DNA of 64,000 bases from Gentiana macrophylla (GCA_026214975.1 CM047814.1:19243541-19307540); one strand, 5' to 3'. Numbered from the stretch's first letter, positions 27,825 to 40,445 are shown. The notes: generated by a model from the sequence alone, not told the origin. Program-made: numbers and translations.

Positions 27825-30800
27825 ATGAAGGGCCTAGGAGGTGTAGTGGCTCCGTCAGCCTTTAACCATGGCTGCCGTACTCGTTTCTCCTCCATTTTCT
27901 GTCACCCAAAGTCAACTGACCGGCATCTAACTTTTCATTTTCCTCGATTCTCTCCTCAAATTCTTCGAGCTCCAAAACCATCACCTCGCTTCTTCTCTTT
28001 ATCGCTTTCTATGGCGTCTTCCTCCACAGACTTCCCTGCAACCAAGGTATCCTCAACTCATTTCTGTTTACTTTAAGGTTCCTTTATTTCATCGTTGATT
28101 CAAAGTTCACTTAATCAAGTTTCTCATTGATGGCTGAAATTACTAAACATTTTTTTTCCCGTTTCTGATTCAGGATTTATCGGCAGATGCTAGTGATGAA
28201 GTAAACATCTTCCAGTTAATACGCACTCATGAGGTTTGGATTTTGTTTTTCGTTTTCATCACTGCAGTGTCGATATGCGTTGTGTGTGTGTGTGTTAATA
28301 ATTTTATGCTGTGGTGGATATATAAATTTCAGGAAAAGGCTGCTACTGCTAGGCTCCCTCCAATTGAAGAAACCAGGACTGTTCTTCATCACAGCTTACG
28401 TGGAGTACTCTCCACGTTCTCGCAGGTCAATCGATCCACTATTACTTTCCTATAATTGTGGTTAGAATAAGAGGCTGCTCTTTCAACTTTGCCATGTTTG
28501 TAGACTCTGTTCCATAGCTAACGATAAGTTGACCATCATACAACACGAAAGCATAAATATATTGGTCTTTTACTTACTCATCATCATATGAGATGCATGC
28601 GATGATGGTTTTTTCCACAGTTTATTTGGCGAAATTTTTGGGTAGTACATATGCTTATTTAAACTCGAAAGCACGGGTGTTTTTCCGGATTTATCATTTA
28701 CATTGGAGAATGCAGGTCTCCTTTTGTTCAAATAAGCATATTTGCACCGTGTGGGTGTACCACTCAAAGATTTCCCATTTAATTTTGCTACTGAGTGGGG
28801 ACGGAGCCAGGAATTCATGCACAATATCCGGGTGGGCTGGGTTAAAACTTTTGTGATGTTATTCCTGTAATTCTGGAGTGGTTGGTGATAGGATGGCTTG
28901 GGTGGCTGGAACAGAATATATAAGCTCATTGGTGTTAAAAAAAAACCTGGGTGGGCTTAACCTCCCATGCCTAAACTTTGCCTCCCTTTAGTAGGCTATC
29001 TAACATTTGAGGAGCGTTTGTAAGTTTATTCCTCAAATTCGCATATGTTGATTTGGCTCTTTATTAGATGTATGTATAGGTTAAGGTTAGGCTGTCCTGG
29101 AAAAGTACATAGTCGATGCTTGGAATTCTGTTGGCCAGTTCACATCTATTATGCAAGCAGATTTTCATATTATCTTACTTTTAATTGTGGTATCTTCTGC
29201 CAGCATTTACGTTGAAGTCAAGTAACTTATTTACTGTTGTTTCATGTGTAGAGGTATGAAGGCTATCCATCTGGGTCAATGGTTGATTTTGCCTGTGATG
29301 CTGATGGATCTCCACTTCTAGCTCTCACTAGTTTGGCTGTTCATACAAAGGTGCATACAAAGTTTCATGAGCATCGAGTTTCTTTTAGTATTGTCATGAC
29401 AACAAATAAAAGATACATGTTGAAGAGAGCTACAATGGCTCTTTATTTGCCTAGTTAACTGTCAGAAGTCAAAAGCTAGGAATTTTTATCCCAAATTCAT
29501 GGCACTTTCCTTTCACCAACCCATCTATGTTTAGTGCAGGACCTCTTAGCTAATCCTAGATGCTCGTTGCTTGTTGCAAAAGATCCCGAGGACAGGAGTG
29601 ATATATTTATCACAGTACATGGAGACGCTGTCCTCGTACGTGGTGACTCAGCCTGATGTCATACTTACTCCTTTGTTGGCTCTGCAAATGCTCCAAAGTG
29701 TTTATTTATTTTTAATGCAGGTATCTGAAAACGAAAGAGAAACATTTCGCACGACATATTTAGCTAAGTTTCCCGATGCTTTTTGGGTAAGTTTTTTGTA
29801 TTCCACCTGTTTTACTTTATTTTATATTGACAATGCATTCTGATTAGCTACTGTCCGCATATGAAGGTTGATTTCGGCGATTTCCAATTTATTCGCATTG
29901 AACCAAAGGTTGTTCGCTACTTGTCAGGAGTTGCGTCAGCAGCATTGAGATCTGGAGGTTTATTATACTGTTTTGACCAATCTGCATTTTTCGGATTTAT
30001 CTTATTTTCTCAAGTTTTATATCCTTGCTTTTTCAAGCTCTATTTTGTTAATAGTGATATAGGCTGATAATACGGTAAACAGGATCAACAGATTACTCAT
30101 ATTTGAAGCTTGCTAAATAGTCTGGCTTGGTTGCTTTTCTCATTTCTACCTTGTATACTTGCTTGATCCACTTCCAGATTTTAGCAAGAAGGAATTTAGT
30201 GAAGCTAAAGTGGACCCCATATATGAGTTTTCTAAGCCTATCTCGGTATATCTTCTTATATTTTCCTTATTTTTGGACACCATTCTACCTTTGATTTTAT
30301 TTTTACATCAGTTTATTGTACATGTTCTGCTTTGTTAGTCGCATATGAACAAGGATCATGCTGAAGATACCAAGCTCATTGTGCAGCATGCAACTTCTAT
30401 CCCGGTAATATGGTATTCAAAATGAAGTATTCTTGTTTCTTGATAACATTATGTTACCACTGTTTTGGAATCCTACTAATCTTCTATGCACCAAATTTAT
30501 TGCTTAGTTTCTCATATCTTTGGTTGTGTTTGTTTTTCTATTGGTTCTCTTTTCATGACCCTTAAGTTTTAAATCTGCAACATCTTCCAGGTAGATTCTG
30601 CTTACATGTTGGATGTCGACAGTCTCGGATTTAATGTTAAGGTACTGGATATATCATTAATCTTTTATCTCATGTGCATGAGAAATAGTGCTAAATCTGT
30701 TTGTTAAGATATATATAACTTACACTTCGCCTTAATAACTTAAGGTTTTTTATTGTTGAGCATGTTAACTCCAGTAAGACATGTCTACACTTGTTCACGT

Positions 30801-31909
30801 GCTGACAAGCTCACACATGAGGGAGTGTGTTATTAAATTAATACTTTGCACTTCTCTTTAATTGCTTTATCTTTTATGTGAGTTGGTAAGTTAACACTTG
30901 TCTCATAGCGTGTTCATCCTTTTCTCCCCCTCTTTGCCTGCGTGCCTGTGTGTTGGACATATTAATAATTTTATTCAGCACTCTTGAAATTATATACCAA
31001 AACCTTACAAGTTACAATAACATTCCCTGATCGACATTGCATGTCATACTGGACAAGCAGTTTAGTTTAGCCTTCGTCACTTTCCTCCAACTGTCACACA
31101 CTTTACAGGCGAGACATAATACACTACTGATGTAGCCTCCTGTCCTCTCATGTCAATCATAATACACTATATATTTGCTTTGCAACTCTTTGGCTATGTT
31201 ATGAAGTTATGAATTGATTAATAGCTTTTCTTGTTTCAAAAGGGGGTACTGCAATAATTTTTGTAAATTATATTTTAAGTTTGTCATGCAGTGAATTTTC
31301 ATTTGTGAATATGTAGGCTGGTTATCAGGGGCAAACTTACAAGCTCCGAATACCATTTACAAGACGTGCATCTGACAGGAAGTAAGCGATCTTCTTATCC
31401 TCTTAAATCCCTTAGAATATGTTACTTATAGTTATATTTATTCTTATCGGATTGGAAAGGGTGGTTGCTGGTTGAGGTTCGAGCTCAGGAAGTGAAATGC
31501 TGTGAGCAGCATCGTAGTCATTAGGGCTTCCTTAATAACCTTCAAGTTGCTCAAATGTTGAGGATAATATACGTGTCATTAATGAGAGGATAATGTTGTA
31601 GTAGTAGTCTAATTGAAGAGTCCCGAGGTCAAATGATGTCTCACTGTACAAATATTCTAGGGACCCTTCCACCTGCTCAAAGCAAATGTTTCTTCTTTGG
31701 CTTAATATATTAATGAACTAGTAGTTGGGGGATATTCTGCTCGCCTTCATATACACAAATAAACAAAATAAAATAAAAAAATCCTGCTCGTCTTCAGCTA
31801 ATTCTGCTGTTGATCTTTGTTCTCCATTTTTAAAATATTTAAAAATTTCAGGGATGTAAAGACTCTTATAGTTGAAATGCTTGGAGCTGCTAAAACTCAA
31901 GCCAAGTGA
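27825..31909 (+). CDS. Plastid pyridoxamine 5'-phosphate oxidase-like protein with DUF2470 domain
   Basis: Twelve exons: 27825-28046, 28174-28233, 28333-28425, 29252-29350, 29540-29635, 29721-29786, 29867-29957, 30178-30245, 30339-30404, 30591-30641, 31317-31381 and 31852-31909 (stop TGA). 1,035 bp in one frame, 344 residues. The start ATG at 27825 opens a Ser/Arg/Pro-rich stretch of about 70 residues that looks like a plastid transit peptide. Then comes a split-barrel FMN-binding-type domain (about 110-235) with GVLSTFSQRYEGYPSGSMVD, DADGSPLLALTSLAVHTKDL and FGDFQFIRIEPKVVRYLSG, and a DUF2470 domain (about 260-340) with SHMNKDHAEDTK, MLDVDSLGFNVKA and KDVKTLIVEML. This architecture is that of the plant HugZ-like family that includes the glutamyl-tRNA reductase-binding protein/PGR7, which acts in heme and chlorophyll precursor control. 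Which member this is, and whether it binds a cofactor, cannot be told here. Confidence 0.92.
28795..28965. repeat. Possible MITE in intron 3
   Basis: Starts GTGGGGACGGAGCCAGGAAT and carries GGGTGGGCTGGG and GGGTGGGCTTAACC, words typical of a common plant hAT-like MITE group. Terminal repeats are weak and the target duplication was not resolved. Confidence 0.35.
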
Positions 31910-32713
31910 TTCTGGTATGTATGAGAAAACAGAAGGTACACTTTCTATTTCGCCATCTTATTAAGTATATAGATGCATGCATCAGTTGATAATTGTTAAT
32001 TCTTCATAATATGCATACTGAATTAGTGAATTAGCCATTTTTGTTATTCAATCCAGGACTGGTGCCACTTGGTGCATGCATACAGTATATTGATAAGATT
32101 TTATAGCACAACCTTTGGACTATCCCTAACTCAAAGAAGCTGTGTTGTAATTTCTCTAAGATGAATTTGGTTTTATTTCAACGCTTACAGATATAGACAA
32201 AGACCTAAACTGAGAATTGCTGCAAAAATCAAGAATTGGGGCCACTTGCAATCTGTATTTTTGGTGCGGTGATTTTTTTAGCAAAAAGATTTAACTAAAT
32301 GTTACAAACTGGTTTTATCGGATGTTTCTTTGCATGTGACAATGCAATTCGATTTTATGTATAACCGTTGTCATCGTGTAATGTTTGTACTTAAATAACA
32401 TTATTCATTGAACACATTCCTATTACATGAAAGAATAGAAATGAAATGATATTGTACACAGTATTGGATATATCATTTTTTATAAAGACTATATTGTAAT
32501 GTATGTCCTATTTTACCCCCGTTACATAGCCAAAAATATTTAAAATAAAGTAGTGACCCACCCATTCCGTATCTTAAAGTTGTTAAAGCTACAATCACTT
32601 TTTTTATCTTTAAAGCTAAAAACACCTTTTATCCACTTTAAGCCACTCAGCAACTTCATATGCAAGAAAAAATATACCTGTATATTTATTCTATATCAAG
32701 CGCTTATTCAAAA
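31910..32713. other. 3' flank of the plastid protein gene
   Basis: Likely 3' untranslated sequence with AT-rich polyadenylation-type words (AATAAC, AATAGAAATGAAATG around 32400-32445). Nothing else recognised. Confidence 0.4.
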
Positions 32714-32774
32714 CTATAATTACAAGACAAGGACGCTGCTTTACCTATAATTACAAGACAAGGACGCTGCTTTT
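32714..32774. repeat. 31-bp tandem duplication
   Basis: CTATAATTACAAGACAAGGA plus CGCTGCTTTA occurs at 32714 and again at 32745, head to tail, directly left of the MITE at 32777. Confidence 0.9.
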
Positions 32775-32776
32775 AA

Positions 32777-33040
32777 CTACCCCCGTTCTGAAATAACTGA
32801 TCCAGTTGTCAAAAAGATTTGTTCTAAAATAACCGAGGCTCACATTTTCAATACATCATCTATTGTGTTTTTTTTACATCTACCCTTATTTATTAAGGAG
32901 AGAGAGAATAAATACAACATTATTTTAATTATAGACTAAGGTTTTTTTTAGTCATTTTGACTTTCTAATTAAAGAATTAACACACATCCTTAATGTGCGT
33001 GTTTTTGGCAACTGCCTCAGTTATTTCGGAACGGAGGGAG
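32777..33040. mobile_element. Stowaway-like MITE
   Basis: Terminal inverted repeats CTACCCCCGTTCTGAAATAA at the left and, in reverse complement, CTCCCTCCGTTCCGAAATAA at the right; right flank TA (33041-33042), left flank AA (a likely mutated TA). 264 bp. A related copy in the opposite orientation is at 39530-39794. Confidence 0.8.
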
Positions 33041-33337
33041 TATTTCCTAGCTAGTCAACACTAACACCTTATATTGTGACATTTCAAGTTAGATGATTTT
33101 GACAATAGCATTATTCAGTGGACATTATTCATACTGGCCGACCCAAATTTTACTCTGGTTTATAGGGTAAGTTGTTGATAAAACAAAACGGTCATAAGAC
33201 TCATAACATGCAACATAATACGTTTTTAGTACATTGATAAAGTTGTAGGACTCGCACCATATTTGTTACTTCTTGTGTTGGTAGACAAAGGGGATATCAC
33301 TCCGCCTCCCTAAAATCCAAATTCCACCGCAACCACC

Positions 33338-34200
33338 ATGGAAGCTCCGGCCTCTATGGAAACCGAAGACGGAGACCCAACGGGACAGTCCTGTTCTCCG
33401 TCGAACCCTTGGGGCAACTCAGTTTGGGGCAAAACGAGTGGTGTCGATGTGCTCAACAAAGATTCGGTCCACGCGCTCTATTACATTAGAGAAGATGAAG
33501 ACGAATCAGACATCACAGAGTCTTATCCACGCCGGATAGGTGGAAAGGCCCAGAAGCTGAAGCATGTATTGAAATTCCACTAGAGCGTTGTGCGGAGTTG
33601 TGGCGTCTATGGCGAAGGGCCTTGATAGTGAAGCTCCTGGACAGAAATGTGTCTTACGGAGTACTTCAACATCGTTTATCAGCCTATGGTGCAAAAGTGG
33701 GGGAGGTCTACAACTCATAGACCCAGACCTCGGCTTCTTTGTGGTCCGCTTCGCATGCAAATAAAACTATGAAAGAGCACTGATAGAAGGACCATGGGTG
33801 ATACAAGGCCACTACCTAGCAGTCTCAAAATGGAGACCTTTCTTCATACCCTCAAATGAGAAGATCACATCCACCTTAATATGGATCCGAATCCCACAAA
33901 TCCCACACGAGATGTTTGAAGATGATATGCTGGAAGGAACTAGCTAAAGAAATATGTAAGCCAATCAAAATCGACATGTACACCCAGATCTCAACTAGGG
34001 CCAGGTTTGCTCGAATCTGCATTGAGGTGGACTTCCAAAGGGTCCTCGACACGCACTTGATCATGAATCACCACAAATTCCGCATTGAATATGAGGGCCT
34101 GCAAATGATCTGCTTTGAATGAGGAAGATTTGGGTACAAAACGCAAGATTTCCCCAAAACCCATGCCGCCACCAGAGAAAGCTCAACAAATTCACCACAG
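33338..34200 (+). pseudogene. LINE ORF1 (DUF4283/zinc knuckle), broken
   Basis: Intact frame only from 33338 to 33583; the DUF4283 part continues in another frame to about 33719 and then in pieces to 34150. The zinc knuckle reads ICFE-stop-GRFGYKTQDF, so one Cys is lost to a stop and another to Phe. Function in intact elements: nucleic-acid-binding coat of the LINE RNP. Confidence 0.7.
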
Positions 34201-35026
34201 ATAGCCAAAACCCCTCCCATAGGTCCCACCCCAGATAAGCCCTTTGGCCTCTGGATGCTCGCCACTAACCGGAGGAGACCAGCCCAAAACAGGAATACAC
34301 CAACCAGGGAAGCAAACAAGTACCCTAACACCTACAAACCGCAAGATCCCACCAACCTAATTACCCAAACCACTATGAGGATGAAAGACCTACAGGCTCT
34401 CGCTTTGAGGTGCTATCCACAGAAGCAAGGGAGGAAATGATTACATAGGAGAAGGATGGTTTACCAAACAAGATAAGAGAAATGAATAAGGGGAATAGAA
34501 GCAGTCCCCATGTATGGAGCCCCTCCTCAAATATCAATTATGACACGAGAAACCCCAATGAGGGAGGAAGTGAAAAAGCGTACTGCAAAATCTCACACAC
34601 ATGTGTCTCCTCGGGACCCAAGAACTACCATATCTAGCTCCACACTCACCAGAGACAAAAGAAAAGAAGCCCCAATTAATAACTAGCCAGACAATAACCA
34701 GGGTAAAAGAGCCACATGCAACCTCCAGCAAATGGGAGGACAACACCAAGCACTATATGATGTATCTAATTGTCCTCCCATTCTACCTGCCAGACTCACC
34801 CAAGAGAAAAAGGCTCCAGCACACCCCCAATCACAAGACCAAGTGCAGAACACATGAGCCTGCCACCATCAAGTAAGTCAAATTATGTTAAGTCCAACCC
34901 TCGAGACATTTCTCGCATGTCAAGGGATTACTATAGACCTTGACCTAAGGGAGACATGGAATTCCTTGTTAGGGGACAAAGAGATGATAAAGATGGGTCA
35001 CTCCAGCCTTTCCTACTGATTGTACC

Positions 35027-38000
35027 ATGAAGATCTTATCATGGAACTGCAGGGGAGTTGGATTCTCCAAATTCCTACAGAACTTGAAAGACCTGCTATG
35101 AAACAATAGACCTGAGCTTCTCAGTTTAATGGAGGCAAGAGCACCTAGTTCCAAAGCACATATATTATTGCAGCAATGTAACTACTCTATTGTGGTAGCA
35201 ATTGAAGCCAGAGGCTTTTAGGGTAGGATATGATGTTTTTGGAAGGAGCAAGATCCGCATATTATGCCCCTACCCAGCATAAATCACTGCCTCAACTTAG
35301 ACTTTATGTAGAACAACTCTCTGTCTTGGGTCCTCTTAGTAATTTATGCCCCTACCCCCTCAGTCATAAATGATTTCTGGCATTACCTCCAAAGAGTCCA
35401 TCCAAATATAACCAAACCATAGCTCCTGCTGGGGGATTTCAATGAAGTTATATCCCAAGAAGATAAGAGTGGAGGAAGACCAATAGCAGGTAGAAATGTG
35501 GAGTGTCTCCAGGAATTTGTAGACCACCGCCAACTCATACCTTTAGATTTTCAAATGCCCAAGTACACTTGGGTAGGGCCTCTTCTTGAAAAGGGAAATA
35601 ATTATGGAAAGACTTGATCAAGGTTGGTGCACCACTACTTGGACATACATTTTCCCTGAAGCAACCATCTTGCACCTACCCATAACTCATTTTGACCACC
35701 CCCTGCTCCTCTAGTTCACTCCCTAGACAGTAAAGACCCACCAGAGAATACCCTTCTTCTTCTATGCCTGGTTTGATCACTGTTATTTTTGAGATTTTGT
35801 CCAAACTTAATAGGACTCTCATAGTGACGACTTGCCAGCCAAAATAAAAGCCTTTATGGTGGCAGAAGAACATTGGAACAATAAGTCCTTTGGTAATATC
35901 TTCTACATGAAACAGAATCTGCTAAACAGAATAGAGGGCCTCTAAAGAGCACAGACAAACTAACCATCCAGGCACTTGACTCAACTTGAGAAGACAATCC
36001 TGGCACCAGAAATCTCAGCTTCATTGGTTTGTTTTGGTTGAAAAGAATACTCGCTACTATCTTCTAGTAGAAAATATGAGAAAATAAAAGGCCAAAATTT
36101 ACATGCTGAAGAGGCTAGATAGAACTTGGACGGATAAAGAGTTAGAGATAGAAGTCACGATCTTTAAACACTTCCAGAACATTTATTCCACTTCCTTTAA
36201 CCCTCCCAACCTTGCTTTATCAGACTCTTTCCCCACCCTGGACACAAGTGACAGAAGACACATCAAGAGAGCCGTTACTGAGCATGAAATCAGCCAGGCC
36301 ATTTTTGATATGGGAACCAATAAACCAGCAGGACCAAATAGACCCCCATCCCATCTTCTTCAAGAGGTGCTAGGACATAGTCAGACAATCTGTTGTGGAT
36401 TTTATTAGAAAGACCTTCAAAGATGGGGCATTCCCTGCTCACATGAATGAAACAATGATCTTTTTTATCCCCAAAGTGGACATGCTTGATACTTGTTCCA
36501 ATTTCAGGCCCATTCCTTTGGTCAATGTGGTGGTTAAGCTAATTACCAAGATCATAAGTGACCCGCCTTAGCACTATCATAAGCAAGCTAGTGAGAAATA
36601 ATCAGAACGCTTTCATCCCAGGAACAAACAACTCAGACAATATAATTCTATCCCAAGAGATCACATAAGGCTAAAATTAGCACATTTGATTTCCAAACTT
36701 CGGAAATTTGGAAATCGATTTCCCACTGAGTGCAAGAAGTCGAATGATTTAAATTTGGGCAGCCAGAAAGTGCTAAATATGGTCACCATTAAAGGTAAGG
36801 GCACAAAAAATAAATAAATAAATAAATGTAAGGAAGCTGCTAGTATTTAACACTAGGGGCAATAGCGACAACATAAGGATATTATTGGTTGTTCTTATGC
36901 CAATAGTTAGGTACACAATGAAAAATCGCTTGCTGTGCAAAGAAAGGGATCGTGATGGTTAAGGTTGATCTTAAAAAAGCCTATGACTGTGTGGAATGGC
37001 CTTTTATACAACCGATCCTCCAGAAGATAGGGTTTTCTAAAGGTATGATTATCATGTTCCGCTTCACATCTGCAAAGTTATTAGTGGTGAGGAATGGTAA
37101 TAAACTGACCTCCTTTCAACCCCAGAAGAGACTGAGACAAGGGAAGCCCTAGCCCCTTACCTCTTTGTCTTAATCATGGAAGAGCTCAACAGGAAAATTG
37201 ATAATGCTTGCAGTGCTGGCATCTGGAAGCCTATTAAGCTCTCAAAATATGGCCTATAATTTCCCACCTCTTTTTTGCTGATGACCTCTTACTTCTTGGG
37301 GAGGCAAAAAAGGTTCAAGCCCTGACCATAGATGTTATTCTAGGGGGAGTTCTGCAACAACACAGGGCAAAAAGTCAGTATCTCCAAATCCAGGTTCCAA
37401 ACTTTAGTTAATGTGGGTAAGATCACCAGAGATATCATAGGGGAGGCCTTGGAGATGCAAACACTTTAATGACTTGGGTTTGTACGTGGGAATTCCTCTG
37501 ACCAAGGGAAGAATCACCACGAGCTCCTACAACTTTCTTGTTGACACGATGAAGACCAAACTGGCTACTTGGAAAGGCAGGACACTCTCAAAAGAATGAA
37601 GGATGATACTAGTCAAATCCTCCATGGCCACTCAACCCTATTACCATATGCAGACCTTAAAAATCCCTATAGGCACCATAAACAAGATGGAGAGAGTATG
37701 CAGGGATTTCTACTGGGGGATGACCAAGGCAAGAGGAAACTGTACCTCCTCTCATGGGAGAAACTTTGTTTACCAAAGTCAGCAGAATGGCTGGGTTTTC
37801 GCAGGCTGATGGGAGATGAACCTTACCTGGCTCTCCAAATTGGCATGACAATATATTATAGAGAAAGATACCATCTGGGTGGCAGCTTTGAAGGCAAAAT
37901 ATGGAGACATTATAGGCCCAACCAAACAAGGAAACTCAACTGTTTGAAGAAGCATCAAAGCATCAATTTCAATCCTGACTCAGGGGCTAGACCCAACCTC

Positions 38001-38340
38001 AGCAGCACCAATATGGCATGTAACAGACAATGACTAGTACACTGTAAGCTCATGTTATCACTCTCAATTTCATACCCCTAACCCCATGGAGGATACTTGG
38101 AACGAAAATTGGAAGCTAAAAGGCCCCAACAGAGGCAACCATGTACTCTGGCAAGCCTCCTATGACGCCCTGCTAGTTAACCAACAACTGTACCGCCGCC
38201 AAATTGGCGACACCGGAGTTTGTGCTCTTTGTGGCCAGGCAGTTTAGTCCTTACTACATGCCCTGCGTGGCTGTAGTTGGGTTGAGGCTGTCTGGAAGAA
38301 AGCCTAGGATCCTAGAGACCGGGGAGAATTTTTTGCACCA
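35027..38340 (+). pseudogene. LINE ORF2 (endonuclease, reverse transcriptase, zf-RVT), broken
   Basis: Apurinic-type endonuclease (from 35027), linker (MLKRLDRTWTDKELEIEVTI at 36103), reverse transcriptase (36430-37500) and a C-terminal zinc-binding region (38100-38340). Stops interrupt every domain; for example the frame from 37569 changes near 37600 to the one holding TTSSYNFL and KMERVCRDFYWGM. Confidence 0.75.
36668..36928. other. About 260 bp of foreign DNA inside the LINE reverse transcriptase
   Basis: LINE coding similarity stops after NAFIPGTNNSDNIILSQEIT and resumes at KKGIVMVKVDLKKAYD. The sequence between is AT-rich, has (AAAT)n at about 36808-36827, and shows no clear terminal repeats. 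Origin unknown. Confidence 0.5.
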
Positions 38341-39529
38341 TCTTCCGCGGCAAATGGATTCGAGTTAACATGCACTCGAACCATCACCACAAAGGAACCT
38401 CTAAGTGATGATACTTTTGGAGAGAAAGAGTGTTAGACAACTGGCATTGGAGGAACAAGCTACTCTTTGGGGGGGTATACAACAAGGCTACCCCCTGCCA
38501 TCTTCGTGGCCCAAATGGTGGAGAGTGCTCGTAACATACGTCGAGTTTGATTTTTTTTTTTTTTTGAATGATGTATAGGTTTTGTAATGTATACATAACT
38601 TTGGAAATAGAGACGATATACCGAGAACTAGTCTTTTGATTTCTAGCATTTTAGCTCGCACTAAATTTATTGTTTCTCTTGATTAGACATTTGTTTAGAT
38701 TTTGTTTGGTAGACATTTTGTCCCGTTGTATGGTACACGTGGTATACAGTTTTTAATAATATATATCCAATATATTTTTTTCCGAACTTGGTTTACAGAA
38801 CTTTACAGAACCGAGTCCTTAATGTAACTTTGCCCCTTTGGGCCTTGGTGCAATAAATTCAGATCATTTAAAAGAAAGTTGTAAGGCTTACCGATTATTA
38901 CGATTTTTACCGTGATTAATAATGTAAAAATAGATTATAATAATTATTGTGATAAGTCAAAAAAAAAAAACATTTCCATTTTGTTTTATAATATGTAGCG
39001 CTTGATATTCTTAGGAAAAAATAATTTAAAAATTGATAGTAGGACTAGATAACAGACTCATTGTCGATAAAAATAATTTAAAAAAGAGACTAAACCAGTC
39101 GCAGTATTTGAACCATGTAAATAATTTTAAAAAGAGCAGCAGTCCAAACGGAGGGCCCACTACACAGCAATTCAAACCGTTGGCAACAGCTGTATGGGCC
39201 CCTACCTATTAGCAAATTCCACCCTGTCAACTAACGGGCACCAAGTGTAACATTATTCAACAAAGCACATATATATGGAAAGATGTTTTGTGTTGTTTTC
39301 ATACTACGATGAAACACCGTATTTATGTACACTTTTCGAGACAAAGACAGCTTTATTATGTATTTAAATTCGTATTGGTTACGATCATTTCACCTGTCAT
39401 TTCATTTCAAATTCGCTCATCACTCAATCAGTTCCCCTATATATGATCAAAAGGCCAAAGGTAACAAAATGTATATGGAATGTATACTATTTTTTTTTTT
39501 TTTTTTTTTAATCAATGACATTCATTATA

Positions 39530-39794
39530 CTTCTTTCGTTTCAAAATAACAGATGCAGTTGTTAAAAACACGCATATTAAGGATGTGAGTTAATACTTTA
39601 ATTTGAAAGACAACATGACTAAAAAACCCTTAATCTATAATTAATACAATGTTATATTTATTCTCTCACTCCTTAGTAAATAAGAGAATATGTAGAAAAG
39701 AAATAATAAATATTGCATTAAAAATATAAATGCATCAGTTATTTTAAAACAAATCTTTTTAATAAGTGACTCAGTTATTTCAAAACGAAAAGAA
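39530..39794. mobile_element. Stowaway-like MITE, older copy
   Basis: Ends CTTCTTTCGTTTCAAAATAAC and, in reverse complement, TTCTTTTCGTTTTGAAATAAC; TA on both sides (39528-39529, 39795-39796). 265 bp. Internal words (ACACGCATATTAAGGATGTG and CTCACTCCTTAGTAAATAAG) match the 32777-33040 element in reverse orientation. Confidence 0.8.
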
Positions 39795-39956
39795 TATTAT
39801 TATTATTATTTTTTTTGAGAGATGTTTTAGAACACATTTAATTTTAAAAAAATGGGCATTTCAAAAAAAAAAAAAAAAAAAAAAAGAAGAAGAAGAAAAG
39901 AGCATATGAGGTGCACATTTAACGGTCACATGGGGCAGCACGACTATAAACTCCGG

Positions 39957-39966
39957 CTATATAAAC
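39957..39966 (+). promoter_or_regulatory. TATA box of the arabinogalactan peptide gene
   Basis: GCTATATAAACC about 175 bases upstream of the ATG at 40138, followed at about 30 bases by CACAGTCTCC, a plausible transcript start. The leader is pyrimidine/GAAGA-rich, as is common for highly expressed plant genes. Confidence 0.65.
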
Positions 39967-40137
39967 CACTGCCCAACACAGTCTCCAATACCACTCAGTT
40001 TTTGTTGTCAGTAAGATAAAAAGAAGATAAAAGAAGAATCTCTGCCTTTTCTTCTCTTCTTCCTTCTTCATCATCCACTCAGATTTCCTTTCCTCTGTGA
40101 GAAAAATATTCGCTTATTCAATTGCTGATATAATACA

Positions 40138-40371
40138 ATGGCGGCCTCAATGAATAAGAAGATGCTGGTTGCGATCGTCGTCGTGGCTCTGTACGCCGTT
40201 CAAATCGTGGCGGCGGCTCATCATCATCATATGTCTCCGGCTCCTACTCCGGCGCCTACCCCGGCTCCTACTCCGGCGCCTGCCCCGGCAGCAGCCGATG
40301 CCGGCGTTTTCTTACCATCTGCTCTCGCGTCTCTTGTAGCTGCAGCTGCTGCTTCGATGTTTTTCTTTTGA
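40138..40371 (+). CDS. Arabinogalactan peptide with GPI-anchor signal
   Basis: Short secreted proteoglycan backbone, 77 residues, no intron. Residues 1-27 form a signal peptide (hydrophobic VAIVVVALYAVQIVAAA). The mature part begins with four His (28-31) and then PAPTPAPTPAPTPAPAPAA, whose prolines are the kind that are hydroxylated and carry arabinogalactan. The C-terminus ADAGVFLPSALASLVAAAAA plus SMFFF is a GPI-anchor addition signal, so the product should end up on the outer face of the plasma membrane or in the wall. The first ATG after the leader is used; a second ATG is five codons in. The His cluster is not a usual part of such peptides. The gene stands alone between LINE and copia debris. 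Confidence 0.88.
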   Translation: MAASMNKKMLVAIVVVALYAVQIVAAAHHHHMSPAPTPAPTPAPTPAPAPAAADAGVFLPSALASLVAAAAASMFFF

Positions 40372-40445
40372 TTTTATATTAATTATTATATCTATAAAAG
40401 ACTTTGTTTGTTATTGAAGGTTCTGGAAAAGGGAGAGAGAGGAGC

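Larger units (their letters stand above)
33290..38875 (+). mobile_element. L1-type LINE, decayed
   Basis: Non-LTR retrotransposon read left to right. ORF1 begins at ATG 33338 (MEAPASMETEDGDPTGQS); after a frame change near 33550 it continues as a DUF4283-type region (PLERCAELWRLWRRALIVKL) and a broken zinc knuckle near 34100-34150 where one Cys codon is now a stop. ORF2 starts near 35027 with the endonuclease motif KILSWNCRGVG, then LLLGDFNEV (about 35430). The reverse transcriptase has KVDLKKAYDCVEW (36961) and the catalytic FADD (about 37274). A zf-RVT-type region GVCALCGQ and LLHALRGC lies near 38218-38275. The 3' end is near 38875 after GCCTTGGTGCAATAAATTC. At least ten stops and several frameshifts show it is dead. 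Between about 36667 and 36928 it carries extra non-LINE DNA. Confidence 0.85.
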
